Origin: Lunularia cruciata
Taxonomy: Eukaryota > Streptophyta > Marchantiopsida > Lunulariales > Lunulariaceae
NCBI GenBank assembly: GCA_948567375.1
Contig: OX419758.1
Span: 2,981,001 to 3,045,000 of the forward strand
Direction: 5' to 3'
DNA: 64,000 nucleotides
The notes beneath the pieces were generated by a model. It was not told where the DNA came from. It saw only the letters and a program-made list of their open reading frames with translations, and ran no database searches. This document shows positions 10,664 through 23,999 of the stretch, piece by piece. The position numbers and the translations under genes were made by a program. Positions within the stretch are counted from its first letter, which is position 1, and each line of letters opens with the position of its first letter.

Positions 10664-13600
10664 ATGGCGAATGGTCATGAGGAGTACGGTTCGTGCAGCG
10701 GTTCGGGAGAAGTCCATGCGGATGACTGTGCACAGCGTGTTCCATGGACCAATGGCGGTGATTCTAGAACCACGTGCAAGAAGGTGAGAATGGTGTGTTC
10801 TGGAATCATGTGATGCACCACCGTAGGACACACGAACCACTAGCATCAGAAACAGATCCACTTGATGGGATTTTGGTTATACGGTGTTTTCTCTGGTGTT
10901 CTTTCCTTCTAGACCTCCAGCTACTATCTTAAAGTTTTGTATGAGGCATTTCAATATCCTTCTAACACGTCAGTTTACCCTTAACTCTGTTTCAAGAACG
11001 ATTATCTTGCTGTAGAATAATTCAAGTTCCTCAATCAATTTAGTTGTCACAGAAGAATTTCAATTCACAATTGTTTAGTTTCAAAGATTTGTGCGGAAGA
11101 ATCCTCTGCTTCTCATTTTTGCACCCGAGTACACGCTTCGATGTATTTCCGTCTGAAACATCCCAGTGGTCGCTAGCACGGATACACAAAGATCTCGTAA
11201 GGCAAGAAACTCTTATTTATTCTACCGCGTTCGTTCTCTCAGGTGAACGACTCAGTTTACGAGCTATACATTCCATTGTCAAGCAAGCCAACAATTGATA
11301 TTGTGTTCTTTCATGGCCTTCGGTTGGAGCATGATCCTGATGCGCTTGTGTCCACTTGGACATGTCCTGACGGAACGATCTGGCCACAATCTTGGCTTCC
11401 TGAAACATTTCCTGATGCTCGAATCTTAACTATATCCTACGACTCTAGTATGCAGAAAACCGACAAAAATGGGAGAATGGATCTGTATCTGGTAGGAGAA
11501 AGTGTACTCCAAGATCTGTTTCTGGCTGGTGTCGGTAAGGATCGAGCTATGATATTGGTTGGTCATAGCTTCGGGGGATTAGTGATCAAACAAGTTTGTT
11601 TACAAGCTCTGAAAGTTAAGAACCTGGCGGTTACGATCCGGAGGAGCATGGGAGCAAATTTTCTCCAGAGTATCAAACTCATCTTCTTCTACGGCACGCC
11701 TCATGTAGGAAGTCCATTCTCGGATATGGTTGAGAAATTCAAACTGGATGGGGATTTGGTGAAGTACTCGAAGATATTCAACGTGGAGCAGTCACGCCTT
11801 CATCAAGACTTTCAGGATCTGTGCTGCCAGAATCCGAAATGGTACATAAGTGGAGTCGGGGAATCGAGGATGACTGCGTTGGTACTTGACCACCTGAATC
11901 ACTGAGTTTTACCTGCTTGTGATGACTGAGATACCAAGCTCCGCATGCATCATAATGGGATAGTTGAATCTTCAGTGAGATAGAGTGCTTGTCCCAATGC
12001 TCATTAACTGCTTTTGTCCCTTAAACTGTGTGCTCTACAGCATCGTGTTGTTACCAGATAAGAAACAGTTGGATCTAACGGCAAAAACTTAATTCCAGCC
12101 TGTACAGGGCGGGAAGATAGAATGCCGCTGGTGTCTGAAGGTTCTGCAAGACACGGCAATGATTTTACGTTGATCGATGAAGATCATATATCGCTTTGTC
12201 AACCTCGATGCAGAAATAGTACTAATTACCAGAAGTTGGTGGAGCGTATTCGGAGACTTCAGATTCAGGTGAATGATGTTGAATGATGCTCTTGATGATC
12301 TTCAACGTTCAAAAGTTAGGTTGTCAGGCAACGTACTTTGGATCGATTTTAGTTTCTTAGTATATATTGGCATAATTTAATATATTGATGTAAGAATCAT
12401 GAAATATTTATGGAGCAAAGCAATGATGACAGAACGAAAATGCTTGTAGGTTACCGCAGAGGTCAGACATGACGGAGGTTCAATTCCGTCTGCAAATCAG
12501 CAACCGACTCCCACCCATGGTGTTGGATTACTCTCCACAATAGAGAAAATCGAAAGCATGCTGGACAGCGCTTCCACTTCCATCTTGGGAATATGCGGGA
12601 TGGGTGGCATCGGCAAATCCACTTTGGCAAAAGCGGTTTTCAACAAACTAAGCTCTCAGTTTGAATTTACTCTGTTTGCGGATGTGGTAAAAGATATGAG
12701 TGGGGATGCTGATCAACTAGAGAAAAAGCTTCTTGCGGAAGTGCATCACCATGGAAAGAAGATGGATGAAGTAACTTGGAACGAGTTGAGGGGAAGAAAA
12801 GCACTCGTTGTCCTAGACGATGTTGACACGCAGGAAGTTGATGAAGGAAGGGATATAGAGATTGTTCCAAAGTGGTCAACGCGAGGAGCAGAAGGTTGCG
12901 TGTTTATATTGACATCTCGTAATAAACGGGTTTTGAACATGTTGGATAAAATGTGCATATACGAGATGGAGATTTTGGATGGAGAATTGTCCAAGAAGCT
13001 TTTCATCAGTCATGCATTCCCTGGTGAAGAGACCCTTCCTCAATCGTTAGTGCCATATGTGGAGAAGGTTGTGCTGAAGTGTGGGGGTCTACCCTTGACA
13101 CTGGAAGTCTTGGGAAGATCTTTGAAGACGAAGAAGAGGCCCGAGGTTTGGGAAGAGATTTGGGAGGCACTTAGGCAAGCAGAAAGGGTTCCTGGATCTA
13201 GCCTGGACGACGTTTTGCTGAAGTTGAAAGTGAGCTATGACAGACTGGAAGCTTCGGCACAACAGGTGTTCATTGACGCAGCAACTTTCTTTTCTTCTGA
13301 AAGGAAACCTGCACTGCATCTCTCTAAACAGTTTAGGTACCGTACTCCGGGCTTCCCATCTAAACCATCGAGTGTCTGGAGACTAGTCGATGCCAAAGCT
13401 GCTTGGAAGGCGGTTTACAAAAATGCAGCAAGCCTGTGGGAAAATTTGGTGGATATGTCACTGGTTAAAGACGTGGACGAGGAATCACCCATTCAAGTAC
13501 ATGAACATCTGAAGACTCTGGCATACAGAATTGGAAATAAGATGGCGTTATCAGTACATAAGGTACGGGCAGCTTCAACCATTCCTTCGCAACTTCGTTC

Positions 13601-15601
13601 GGATCCAAACCTTTCACTGCACTTTCTACTTTCAGGATGACCCTAAAGCGTATGTATATGCAAATCTCTCGTGTATGTGGTATCTTACAAACAAAGTGAT
13701 GAATAGGTGGAGAGAGTCCCGCCCGAAATTAGGTGCGGGCACTTCCTGGATTGGTTTCTTGGCGATAGTGATCGAATAAGTATAGCAGCTGTTTGCGGAA
13801 TGAGAAGTCTGCGGTTCGTGGAATTGCTGGGCTTCGAATTGGTAGGGACCACGTTCAGGAAAGCTATCTTACCTTCTACAATTGCTATCTTCAGAACCAG
13901 AGGCGATTGCAGCAATATCTCTTTCGAGTCGTCCAATGCTCTCGTGATTCTGGAAATGGAATGGCTTTCATGGGAACGTTTGCCGGATTCGTTTTCCAAG
14001 TTGAATATGCTCCAAACATTGTCGTTGGGGGCGAAAAACCTTGTGAGCTTGTCCGAATCTTTTGGTCAGCTGACGGCTCTCCGGCATTTGGTTCTCAATT
14101 GTGAGCGGCTCGCGTCCTTGCCAGCATCATTTGGGCAGTTGAGACATCTACAGACTTTGCTTCTGGACTGCGACAGTATTCCAACGTTAACCGATGCCTT
14201 TGGAGAACTCGAAGAACTTCGAGAGCTTACTGTCAGGTCTCTAAACCTTAGGTCTTTACCGACTACTTTCGGCCGCCTGCATCACTTAAAACGTTTGGAA
14301 CTTCACAATCTACACGAACGCTTGCCTGATTCCTTCGGCAGTCTGCTCGCTCTGGAAGAGTTCTGGCTGTGGGGCTATAGATCGGAGAGTTTGCCGGATT
14401 CATTCGGGAATCTTGCAAAGTTGCGCCTTCTTGAGCTCAGTTTCTGTTCCGCTTTGCGAGAATTGCCGTCTACTTTTGGGAAACTTCGCCTGCTAGAATA
14501 TTTGCTGATCCGCTGCGCCCCTTGTCTTGAAAGCCTGCCGAACAGCATTGGAAATCTAAACCGTTTACAGGAGATAGGCTTGTATAGCATATTTGATTTT
14601 ACGCGTTCCTTTCTTCTACCGGAAGCTATAGGGCAGTTGCCGAGCCTGAAAGATCTGCGCATCGAGGAAGCACCCATACTCACTCTGCCGGATTTACGCG
14701 GCTTAACTTCACTCGAACGCTTGACACTTGACAGGGACCCAAAATCACTAGTAGTAGACCCGCGCCTGACCAAGTTTGCAAACCTACTGTCATCACCATC
14801 CACCACCACCATCCACTCTGCAAACTATTCGGTTCTGCCGTTTCAGTGTAGAAATACTGCCCAGTTTGGATGCTTGTACTACGTTGCGAAACTTGTCTTT
14901 CGTAGACTTACGCCGAATAGAGAACATACCTGACTTACACCCGTCGTCCTTACAGACACTTTGTCTCAATCGACTAACAAGGGTTCTTGATCTTTCCAGT
15001 CTGGATAGACTAACTTCATTGACATCCCTTACAATTCGTGAATTACCCAGATTGACAACTCTCCCCTGCTTAGACAGACTAATCTCTTTGACAAACCTGA
15101 AAATTTCTGGTTTAAACGTCACCGATCTTCCCAATTTAGGGGTACTCCCTTCATTGAAAATTCTTGAACTGCAGGCGCTGCCCAATTTCACCAAAGTACC
15201 AGAACTATCTTTGCTTTTCCCCAGATTGTGGGACCTTCATATACATGGGCTAAAAGGTGTAAAAGAAATTTCCAGTTTGTGTGGACTGAGTGAGTTCTCT
15301 GAGTTACTTGGCTATTACAGACTTACCTGAGCTAGAGAACTTTCCGCAGCTACCCTTGTTCTCTTTGAGGAGAGTGTCATTTTGTTCTCTTAAGAGATGT
15401 GTAGTGCCGGATTGGCTCCTCCCGTTTCACAAGGGAGATCCCGTCATATGTCGCACAAATTCAGTTCCAGGACGGTCGTTGTGTAGGCAAATTCCAGTAA
15501 AGACAGTTTATTTAGTCGATCAGTCTTGCTGTCCAGGGACTCAAAAGACAGTTTTGCAATCGGTATATCTTCTTGGTCCATCTTGCTGTATACCAGGATG
15601 A
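10664..15601 (+). CDS. HNL-type NLR (alpha/beta-hydrolase, NB-ARC, LRR), 3' end frame-disrupted
   Basis: Intracellular immune-receptor-type gene. Exon 1 is 10664-10783 (start AAAATGGCG, 40 codons). Exon 2 starts at 11243 and encodes the hydrolase: FFHGL and nucleophile motif GHSFGG (Ser near residue 149). An exon ending at 12268 supplies SEGSARHG and the likely catalytic His in EDHISLC; its junction with exon 2 is unresolved, because the exon-2 frame stops at 11905 and no strong phase-matched donor is seen. Exon 4 is 12450-13562 (371 codons): P-loop GMGGIGKST, kinase-2 LVVLDDVD, GCVFILTSR, CGGLPL and a VHE in place of MHD. Exon 5 begins at 13707 and holds many LRRs. The frame changes near 14780-14830 (CCA-rich run or a mini-intron) and at 15288-15295 (GAGT duplicated). 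Unshifted frames would stop at 14933 or 15330 instead of 15601. The class is known from bryophytes. I read it as a recently damaged gene or allele; the N-terminal two thirds look intact. Confidence 0.85.
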
Positions 15602-16808
15602 GGGAAGATCAGGTGATGGCAATCTATCAATCTTTGCATCGAGTGCCTCATAAGACATTGTTTCTATGCTACACGTACTATATCAGCTTCCTGGCAAATG
15701 TGTGCGCTTAAATGTAGACTACTTTTCATAATTAATGAATAATACATTCATTGCATTCAACATGAATAAGTAATTTCATCAGACTTCACGTTTAGGATTC
15801 TTAGGACCGTTCTTCCCAAAACTAAATTGTTTTGGTGTTTGTGTTTGGTATAAAATATCTCTGTATGCAGAAATCTTCCATAATACACAAATTATTATTT
15901 TCATTTAAATTTTATAACATTCATAAGTGATACAAACATTGAAAGTCTCCTCAACTTGCAAAGCCAAAAGAGACTATGGACAATCAAGTTCTTCTAATTC
16001 TAGTTTAGTCAAGAAACCCACTAGCAAATCACTTAAGATTGGGATTCCAAGTGCTTTGCTAGGATTGGGATCTCAATCTTAGACATGGGATCATGAGTCT
16101 TACCTCTTGCAAAATGAAACACCCTTCTCTTATGCTCACAAATAACTGGTCCATTTAGCGAGTAAGATCCTTTTTAGCTATAATATGTTTCAACATCTAT
16201 CTTAGGTCTTTGTGCAACGGGGAATAAATTCCTATCACCTAAGTCCAACACATCTCAAGAATGCCTTTGCAATAAAGGCTAATAATATGCATGATCTCTT
16301 GTCCTTGTCAAGCCATTGAACCTCACCTTGACATGGTGGATAATAATGTTGTTATAATTCTTTCTATAATATAATGGAAGATTCATCACTTACCCCCTAG
16401 AGGTTCACTCCCCTTATTATTGAAACAACATTTCCTTTGTGTCCAAAGCAATCATGTGTCACAACAACTTGAAGCCAAATTGGACTCCAACTCTTCCTTG
16501 AACTTTTTTGAGAAAATATAGAATGGTCTTTTATGATTTCCTCTAATGCAAAGAATAATTCTATATACATCTACACTACCCTTGGTAACTTGTGAGGTTC
16601 AAGCTCATGAAAATACTGAGTAACAAAATCAATAGACCGCAATGTTATTAATCTTAGGGTAAGATGAAATCCCTGCACTTTACTAACAAGCTTGTTTGAG
16701 AGTCTGTATTACTCTCCTACTTGTCAAAGCTCCATTTTGCTAACTCCTTCACACTAACACAAAATAACTCCTCCACTTCCTCTCTTTCCACTTGAGAGTG
16801 AGGTGCTA
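15602..16808. other. HNL 3' flank and AT-rich intergenic DNA
   Basis: 15695-15830 is shared with 7205-7340. The rest is AT-rich, without a recognisable gene. Confidence 0.5.
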
Positions 16809-17469
16809 TGAGCCAACCTATCTCTCACTCAAGGTGAACCTCTAATGGCTATTATGGTAGCACACCATGGACTAAGAAGGCAACAAATTCCAACCCCATC
16901 ACACTCCTCTAAGGCTAGAAGTCCAAGACACCTCCAAGGTTCAAGATATTGTTCACTAGAGAGCTCAATGAGAGAGACAGTTGCAAATGAAAAGATGATG
17001 AATACCTTCTCACCCCTAGCTTATATACTTGTGAAAAAGTTATACACAAAAGTTACTAGTGACCAAAGTAACTCAAGTTATTAGGCTAAAAGTCAAATAA
17101 AGTCCAAAAATCTAAAAGAATATCCCAAGCACATAGAAATAATCCCATATGATTATCTAATTCAAGGATTTTTCCACATGGGCTTTCCTTGGACTATAGA
17201 AAAGTCTACACCAACAAGATCCAAGAGATCTCAAGTCTTTCCTCAAAATCAAATAATACCAAGTCAATACTCTAAAAGACAAAGTAGTGATACTCACTCT
17301 TTTACCTTCCTCTAGAATAAGGTCATCTTTATCTTTAGTTAGGACTAACTTTAGCTAATCATGACTATTGTAGAAGTAAAGCTAAACTCCATATATATAA
17401 TATTTTCCACTACTTATAATACCAAACTTAATACCCCTATAGAGTATACATCCATCAACATGTGTTATA
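16809..17469 (-). repeat. Diverged solo LTR related to the 2.6 kb LTR
   Basis: 661 bp aligned end to end with the LTR at 2619-3310 in the same orientation. Shared blocks include 'ggctattatggtag' (about 16845), 'caccatggactaagaaggca' and 'gttgcaaatgaaaagatgat' (about 16979). No gag, primer site or second LTR flanks it, and no target duplication is visible. It is most likely a solo LTR left by recombination. Confidence 0.75.
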
Positions 17470-20400
17470 GTTCACAATTTTTTCTATTTCCTTTGAGAGA
17501 AGCTTGTGAGTGCTTATCTATGGCATGATTCCAAGAGCAATCAAAGCAAGGGAGAGGGATGGTTCAGACACAAAGACCAGAAAACCTTTCTTGAGAATGA
17601 GATAGAAAGAGGAGACACTTTCTCCAAGATAAAACTCATTGTCCACTCCCGAGTCCCCGGTGTGATTACTATTGAATGTGAGATCAATACGATGTTAACA
17701 AGAAGGAAAAGGAGAGTGTTGGGTTTGAGGTACAATCAATGGTGACCTAAAATTCTCAAAGAGTGTTCTTGTGAACTCAAACGGTAAGCTAAACCTCACG
17801 GAATGTTATTGCGATGTGGTCAAGCTAGAATCCAGTATGCTTTTGTGATCTCACGACTAGTGATTGGTTGTGGCTAGTAATTGGTTCAAGGGTGTAGGAA
17901 GTTCTTGTGAGTGGACTGAGCTACATAAAAAATGGTTGAAAAAGTGTGCAACAACAATTGAATTCACATCTTTGTATTCCAAGGCTAAACCCCTTTTGAA
18001 TCTTGTAACTGCCATGTCTCCACTTTTCCCTCGAAGTGCAACATACGTCACTTAACTGCCATCACAAGTACTCTAATTAATATTTACAGGCGTTAATATT
18101 TTAACCAGTAAAAGTATTAAATCTTGCGGGTCACAAAAATTGTGACTGTAAATCTTTTTAAATTTTTTGCGGCTTAAGCTATAGCTTGTAAACCCTTCAA
18201 GTACCCTCCCCTCCACCGCACCGGTAAAAGGTTTGGGGCAGCATGTATATTGACTTTACGGACTAAAAAAGGCTCATCTGAACCCCCTACTATATTACAA
18301 GAATCTAGTTCTACAAATTCTCTTAAATATCACAAGCTTTTTTGTTCTTTGTATGTTTGAGACAATTAGCTTCTTCACAAATATGTTCCTTGAAATATAT
18401 TCCTTACTTTAAATATATTTTGTTGTATATTTTTATCATACATTCCCATTGGTACATAAAATAAGAAGTTAGGTCCTTGACTGCCCCATATTCACATGCT
18501 CATGACTCTATGTATATCCCGGATCTTCATTGTGCATAAGGTTCTAACACCGTTGATCAATAGGAAGTGCTGCACCAACACCTTTCAGTAATAGTTATAC
18601 AAAAGTAAAGTGAAGAAATTCTGCGATCTGAATGAAGGAATAAGCCGCCTTGTCGGGAAGGACTTTAAAATATTTCATGGTAAAAAGTATTATATAAGTT
18701 GGCATTTCAAGTTTGGCAAGAGACGTAACAACAGTCCCTTGTTGTATTATTGACATCACAACGTGGTTGAGTAATCTTATATTATATTAATTATTTGATA
18801 TTATTTGACATAATGTGGTCTCTGAATTCTACTTTCTTTTGCATAATCATAATCGTCATAATCGTCGTTGCCCACACTTACTTCATTTGGAACTTCTATG
18901 ATAGTCTTATAAGGCTTGGTAAAACTGAAATTGATCTTAGGTTTTAATTTTATTAATTTGGTGATATTGACTAATCTAGAAAAGGAAAAAGAAAAGATCC
19001 ATATTTTTACTCGAGCTGTGGATTATCATCTCTTAATATTATTTTCAACTATAAAATGAGTGTCATGTAGTTAAAATTACTTCTATGTTCAGAACAAATA
19101 AATATATTGTTCATTAATATTACAAATATATTCTGCGTTTTAGATGATCTTTATTAGAAAAAAATGAAAACTATGCAGATGATCACCATTTCAAGATAAG
19201 ATTCTGTGCTGATCCATGCATAGCACCAACAATGAGGCCCCACAAAAATTTTAACATATATCAATCAATCACAAGCAAATGATGACAATCTGCTTGTCGT
19301 CAATTTATCCAATAATTGGAGAGAGAAAATATCACATTATATATGATTCTCTCACAATAAATAACCCTACTCTTTTCCGCTCATTAGACGATCCATTAAT
19401 CAGAGATTCTTTTGATATAGTACACATAAGTTCTATATATGGCTAGATGATATCTTGATAATGTATGATTATGATTGTTGGGATATAATACACATAAGTT
19501 ATGTATATTACAATCCCACAATTATATCAGAATTTCTCTTGCCCTATACCGGATTTTTACAAACTCATGAGATTTATATTACAGTTTACAAATCAATTTA
19601 TTATTGATTGAGTACCTAGGCTCTTGCATAGGTCACATTCCATGTGATTTTTATTATATTTTCAATTGTTTTACTCTTTGTTCTAGGCTTCATAGTTCAT
19701 ATCATAATCAGTTCCTTAATCTTTTAAAATAATACCATGAATTTTATATTGATAAATTTTCCTGCATAATCAACAACTATTCCTATTCTTCATAAAAAGT
19801 TCTTGATTTATATTATGTACTGTGTTAATAGCACACCTAAAAATCTAAACGTTTGGAATGAAACTCAACACTTGATAATTAGGCTTTTTGTCGATTATAC
19901 TAATCATTGCTCTATATAGAGTAGTGGAAACATATGATCTGAAACAATCTACCAATTAGGAAAGTGAAAACTATACTCTTTGGTGTCTAGTATAATAAAC
20001 TTGGTTATATAGTGTATAATCAACATGCTAAACTCTATATCCAGAGCTTCATATTGTTGTAAGAATAGAGGAAAATCAATTTGATCTTGTTACATACACC
20101 TATAGGGATCTTGAAATTTTTTGTTGTGCTTGATACACATCCAATATACATAGCTCTATATTTCTTTTGAAATAGAGGGGAAACAATTTGATCTTACATA
20201 CACCTATCAAGATCTTGGTTTTGTTGCTCTACTTGATGCACATCCAAGAGGAGAAGTAATAATCTTCTCTAAGATTGCATTATATTGCATTTTAAATCCA
20301 TAATCATAATGTTTAGTATGATAACTTGATCATCTTGAAGTAAACACAAGTTCTCTCCAACTTGGACATCTTGTAGTGTATATCAACACTCTCTCTATTT

Positions 20401-23400
20401 GATGTGCCAACTTTCTTGTTCCATTTCAAACACTACATCCTTGATTGCATTCCTAGTAGCTCTCACATATCCACCAAAATTGCAATGAGTCATATGCATG
20501 AACTCTTATTGCATCAAAGGTTATGCCATACTTAGAATAGAGTGACAAAGATGAAGATGGTTGGACCCAACCTAGGAGTAATCTCATTGCTATCAAAATG
20601 TAGTTTTGAGAGTTGGAATGCTATATAGTCAAGCTAGAATTCATTAGCTTATATTCTTGCTAAAGCAAGAGTAAAGACATATACTAGTAGCATAAGGAAT
20701 GGCTAAATTAACAAAAAAAATGTAGAGATAGTTGAAACAGTTAGACTGCTAGGAAAGAGATAGATTTTTGGTCCAATGAGAAGGTAAAAAGGCAAAATAT
20801 TGCATATCATCTTATGCTTGGGAAAGCCTTCTCTCATTTACTATAGTAATACTTAAAGAAAGAAGGACCTCCTACATCCCTATATTTCTCAAGGATTGGC
20901 TTCTCAAAAACCATAAAATGAGAAGAAAGGAAATATATCAAGAGTGAATAATTCTCAAAAAATACTACAAGTACCATCTTTTCCAGAACTAGTAACCTTA
21001 CTCCTTTGAATTCTTTTTGCAAAGATAATTATCTATATGCAAATATCCTATCACAAACTTGAAAGTTCTTATCTAATGATGTGATCTACAATCCAATGAT
21101 TCTCTTATCAAAGGCTCTTAAGTATGGTAAGAAGGCTAGAGGAAGGAGAATTGCATAAAATAGATAGAATGGTTGATTGATAAGTAATAATAAAAGAATC
21201 TCATAGTAAAAAAGGCAAACTATGGGTGATGGATCCCAAAGTGTACTCTTTATGTACTTGCATTACATGATTGGAGGCCCTCTCTGAGTCACTCCTTACA
21301 TTGTCTAACATCACTCGTGTCCTTTCCACCTCAACTTGAGTACTCTCCAACTTGCCCATGGAAACCACTAACCCTCTATGGTAAGCATGATGCTGTATTC
21401 TATAAGCTATCAACACTCTCCATCAATAAAAAAATCCTATTTGGATGCCCTCTCATGTTGGTTTATCTCTCTTCTTGAAAATGCTAAAAAGGAATACTTT
21501 GTCTACTCAATATTACACTCTCCTTAACAAATCACCAAAACAAAGGTCTCTCTCCCTTGAACACTTCTCTCTCTCCTTCATATTCCAATAGTTGATACCC
21601 ACTCTCTCTATCATCCATCTCTAACTCTCCTTCTTTCAACCAAATCTTCCTCTCCCTCAAACACAACTCTATCTCCTCCATACTCTAATAGCTGACACAT
21701 TCTCTTGAAGCACACAATCTCTATCATCCATCTCTAACTTCCTCTCTCTTAGCCTACTATTTCTACACTATATGTCTCTTATAGAGGACTCTTTCTCTCT
21801 CTCTCAAGTTGGACACCCCAACACTCACATTGATGTGATTGTCTCTTGATGATCCAAAACTATGAACATGAGTCTCAAAAAACCAAATGTGATCATAGGA
21901 TGGAGGGGTTGGGTGCACCTCAACCACAATCTTATGTACCTCGCTCTTATGTTGCCTAATTATGTCTAATAGAAAGGATATACATGGATCATCTCCAACC
22001 AAAACACCCTTTGGATCTTCTACACAATCAACATGGACACCTAAACAAAGACCTATGCACAAAGGTCAAATTCATATCAAATCTAATCAAGACAAGCAAA
22101 AGCAAAAGTTTAAGAAGACAAGTTTTGCTAGACATTGGACATTTGTGACCCAAAAAATCAAAGTAAGGTCAGGTTAGAGCTGCAACAAGTGGATAGTAAA
22201 TGAAAAAAACCTTCATTGAATAAAAGAGGCCATTAAAATTGAGAAAACATGAAGTCCTCAAAATGAAATTCAAAAGTTACTCACTCACTTTCATCATTTT
22301 GATACTCTCAACCTCATTGCTCTCAACCTTGCTAAGGTCAGGGCTTGCCCCATAAACCACATCACCCATGTCCTAGTAATACACCTCATCTTCTAGAATA
22401 AACCCAACCTCGATGAGAAGATGGGTAAGGAACTACCTAACATTTGTTGCTCTTAACCTCCTCTCACAAGGCCAATGAAGTTGCGTATGCAAGAATGCCA
22501 ATGTGGAGCTCACCGCCATCAACATCAAACTTCACACAATCATAATTCTCTCTTGATTGCTTGAGCTTTGCCCTAGACCTCTCCACCTTGGTCTTCACTA
22601 TCAATGCAAGATGCCCATGTACTACCTTTGGACTCCTAGTGAGGACATGAAGAATGCCCATCATATAGAGATTAGTCTAAAAGTGAGATATACACATTGT
22701 TGTGCCAAGTACTATCTAGCAGTGTGGTCTCTAATTGGAAAAAAAATCTTGCACCCAATGGTAAGGCATTGTCCTTTTTGTGTCACTCCCAATTAGCAAC
22801 AAAAAAACTCCTTTATAACTTGAAGTGTCAATTTGAAAGGTCTACCTTTGATGGTTTATGTTCAAGTGTGAGCATATTAGATACACATGCACTTCTACAA
22901 AACATGCCACACAAACCATTACAAACCAAAGTTAGAAACTGAATTTGGTGTTATAGTGACCGAGTTTGAAAGTTGAATGTGTGGATGCAAGATAGAAAGA
23001 GCTAAACACCTAATAGATTTCCAAGACAAACTATTGAATATGGAAATTAAGAGTTCAACACATTGTCAACTTTTGCTTTCTCTCTCTAGGAACACACTAG
23101 GTGCATAGTTGTTGGATCTTGTGGATCAGAGGTTGTGTGTAGATCTATCATTACTAGTATAAGCTTGCATGTAAGCCCAACCACGAGTGCCTTCTACTCT
23201 TGTTTCTAGTATTCTTTCTATTGAGTAAGGGAGTAATTGGCAACCCGACCTATCATCACAACATGAATTCTTGGTCCATTGGTCATCATTTATAGCATTA
23301 ACAAGGAGAAATACATATCATGTCTAGGAGAAAAGAACCTAAGTGCAATGCCCAGACATCAATTCAAGCCAATTGGGCGTACAATCAAGCATGCACATAT

Positions 23401-23999
23401 GGCGATGATCCAAACACAAGAATTTTAGCAACAATGCTCTATCCTACTAGTGGAAATGAGCTTCAAAGCCTTCTTGCTTTGTCCAAAAGCTGATTTCAAT
23501 CTCTATTCCAAGTTTCATCTAATTTGTACTCCAAGTAGAGAAATTCTAAACCTTTTTTTAACAAAGGAAACCTCTATGAGACTTACATAAGTATATCTTC
23601 TTCATTATAGCTTTGATTCAAGTAATTTTAGATTCAATTGAAAGCTTATAAAATAAGCTTTCCAATGATCTAGAAAAATTAAAACTTGACCACTACAGCT
23701 CCTTTGACAAGGTCTCAAACTTTGCCACAATGTTTTTGTAATTCTAACCCTAATTTCAAAATCCTAATTAATACTCAAGTTTTGATTCTTGCACAAGTTT
23801 TGGCCAATTTTTTCCCAAGGATACATGTAAAATTGTAGAAAAAGCTTCAAGAATCTAAATAATTCCACTCAAGACTTCAAATTGAAGATTCCACATTAAA
23901 TTGCAATTGGACATGGAATTGCTCTACTCTGCTTATGACATTTTTTTAGTAGAGTTTGTTGCATCAACTCTCACTCTCTATAAAATATAAGCCAACCAA
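17470..23999. other. AT-rich stretch without a recognised gene
   Basis: Short ORFs only. A charged coiled-coil-like fragment occurs at 21201-21416 (-) and a second charged fragment at 22464-22664 (-); both are bounded by stops. 21580-21800 is rich in CTCTCT runs. I see no intact transposase, RNA gene or splice-consistent exon chain. Old repeat debris is the likely content. Confidence 0.45.

Noticed and set aside
12470..12500. tRNA-like 'ggttcaattcc' motif
   Set aside because: It lies inside the phase-consistent NB-ARC exon, and no cloverleaf can be built around it.
14375..14812. 145-codon minus-strand ORF inside the LRR exon
   Set aside because: It is the antisense shadow of the LRR codons and has no motif of its own.
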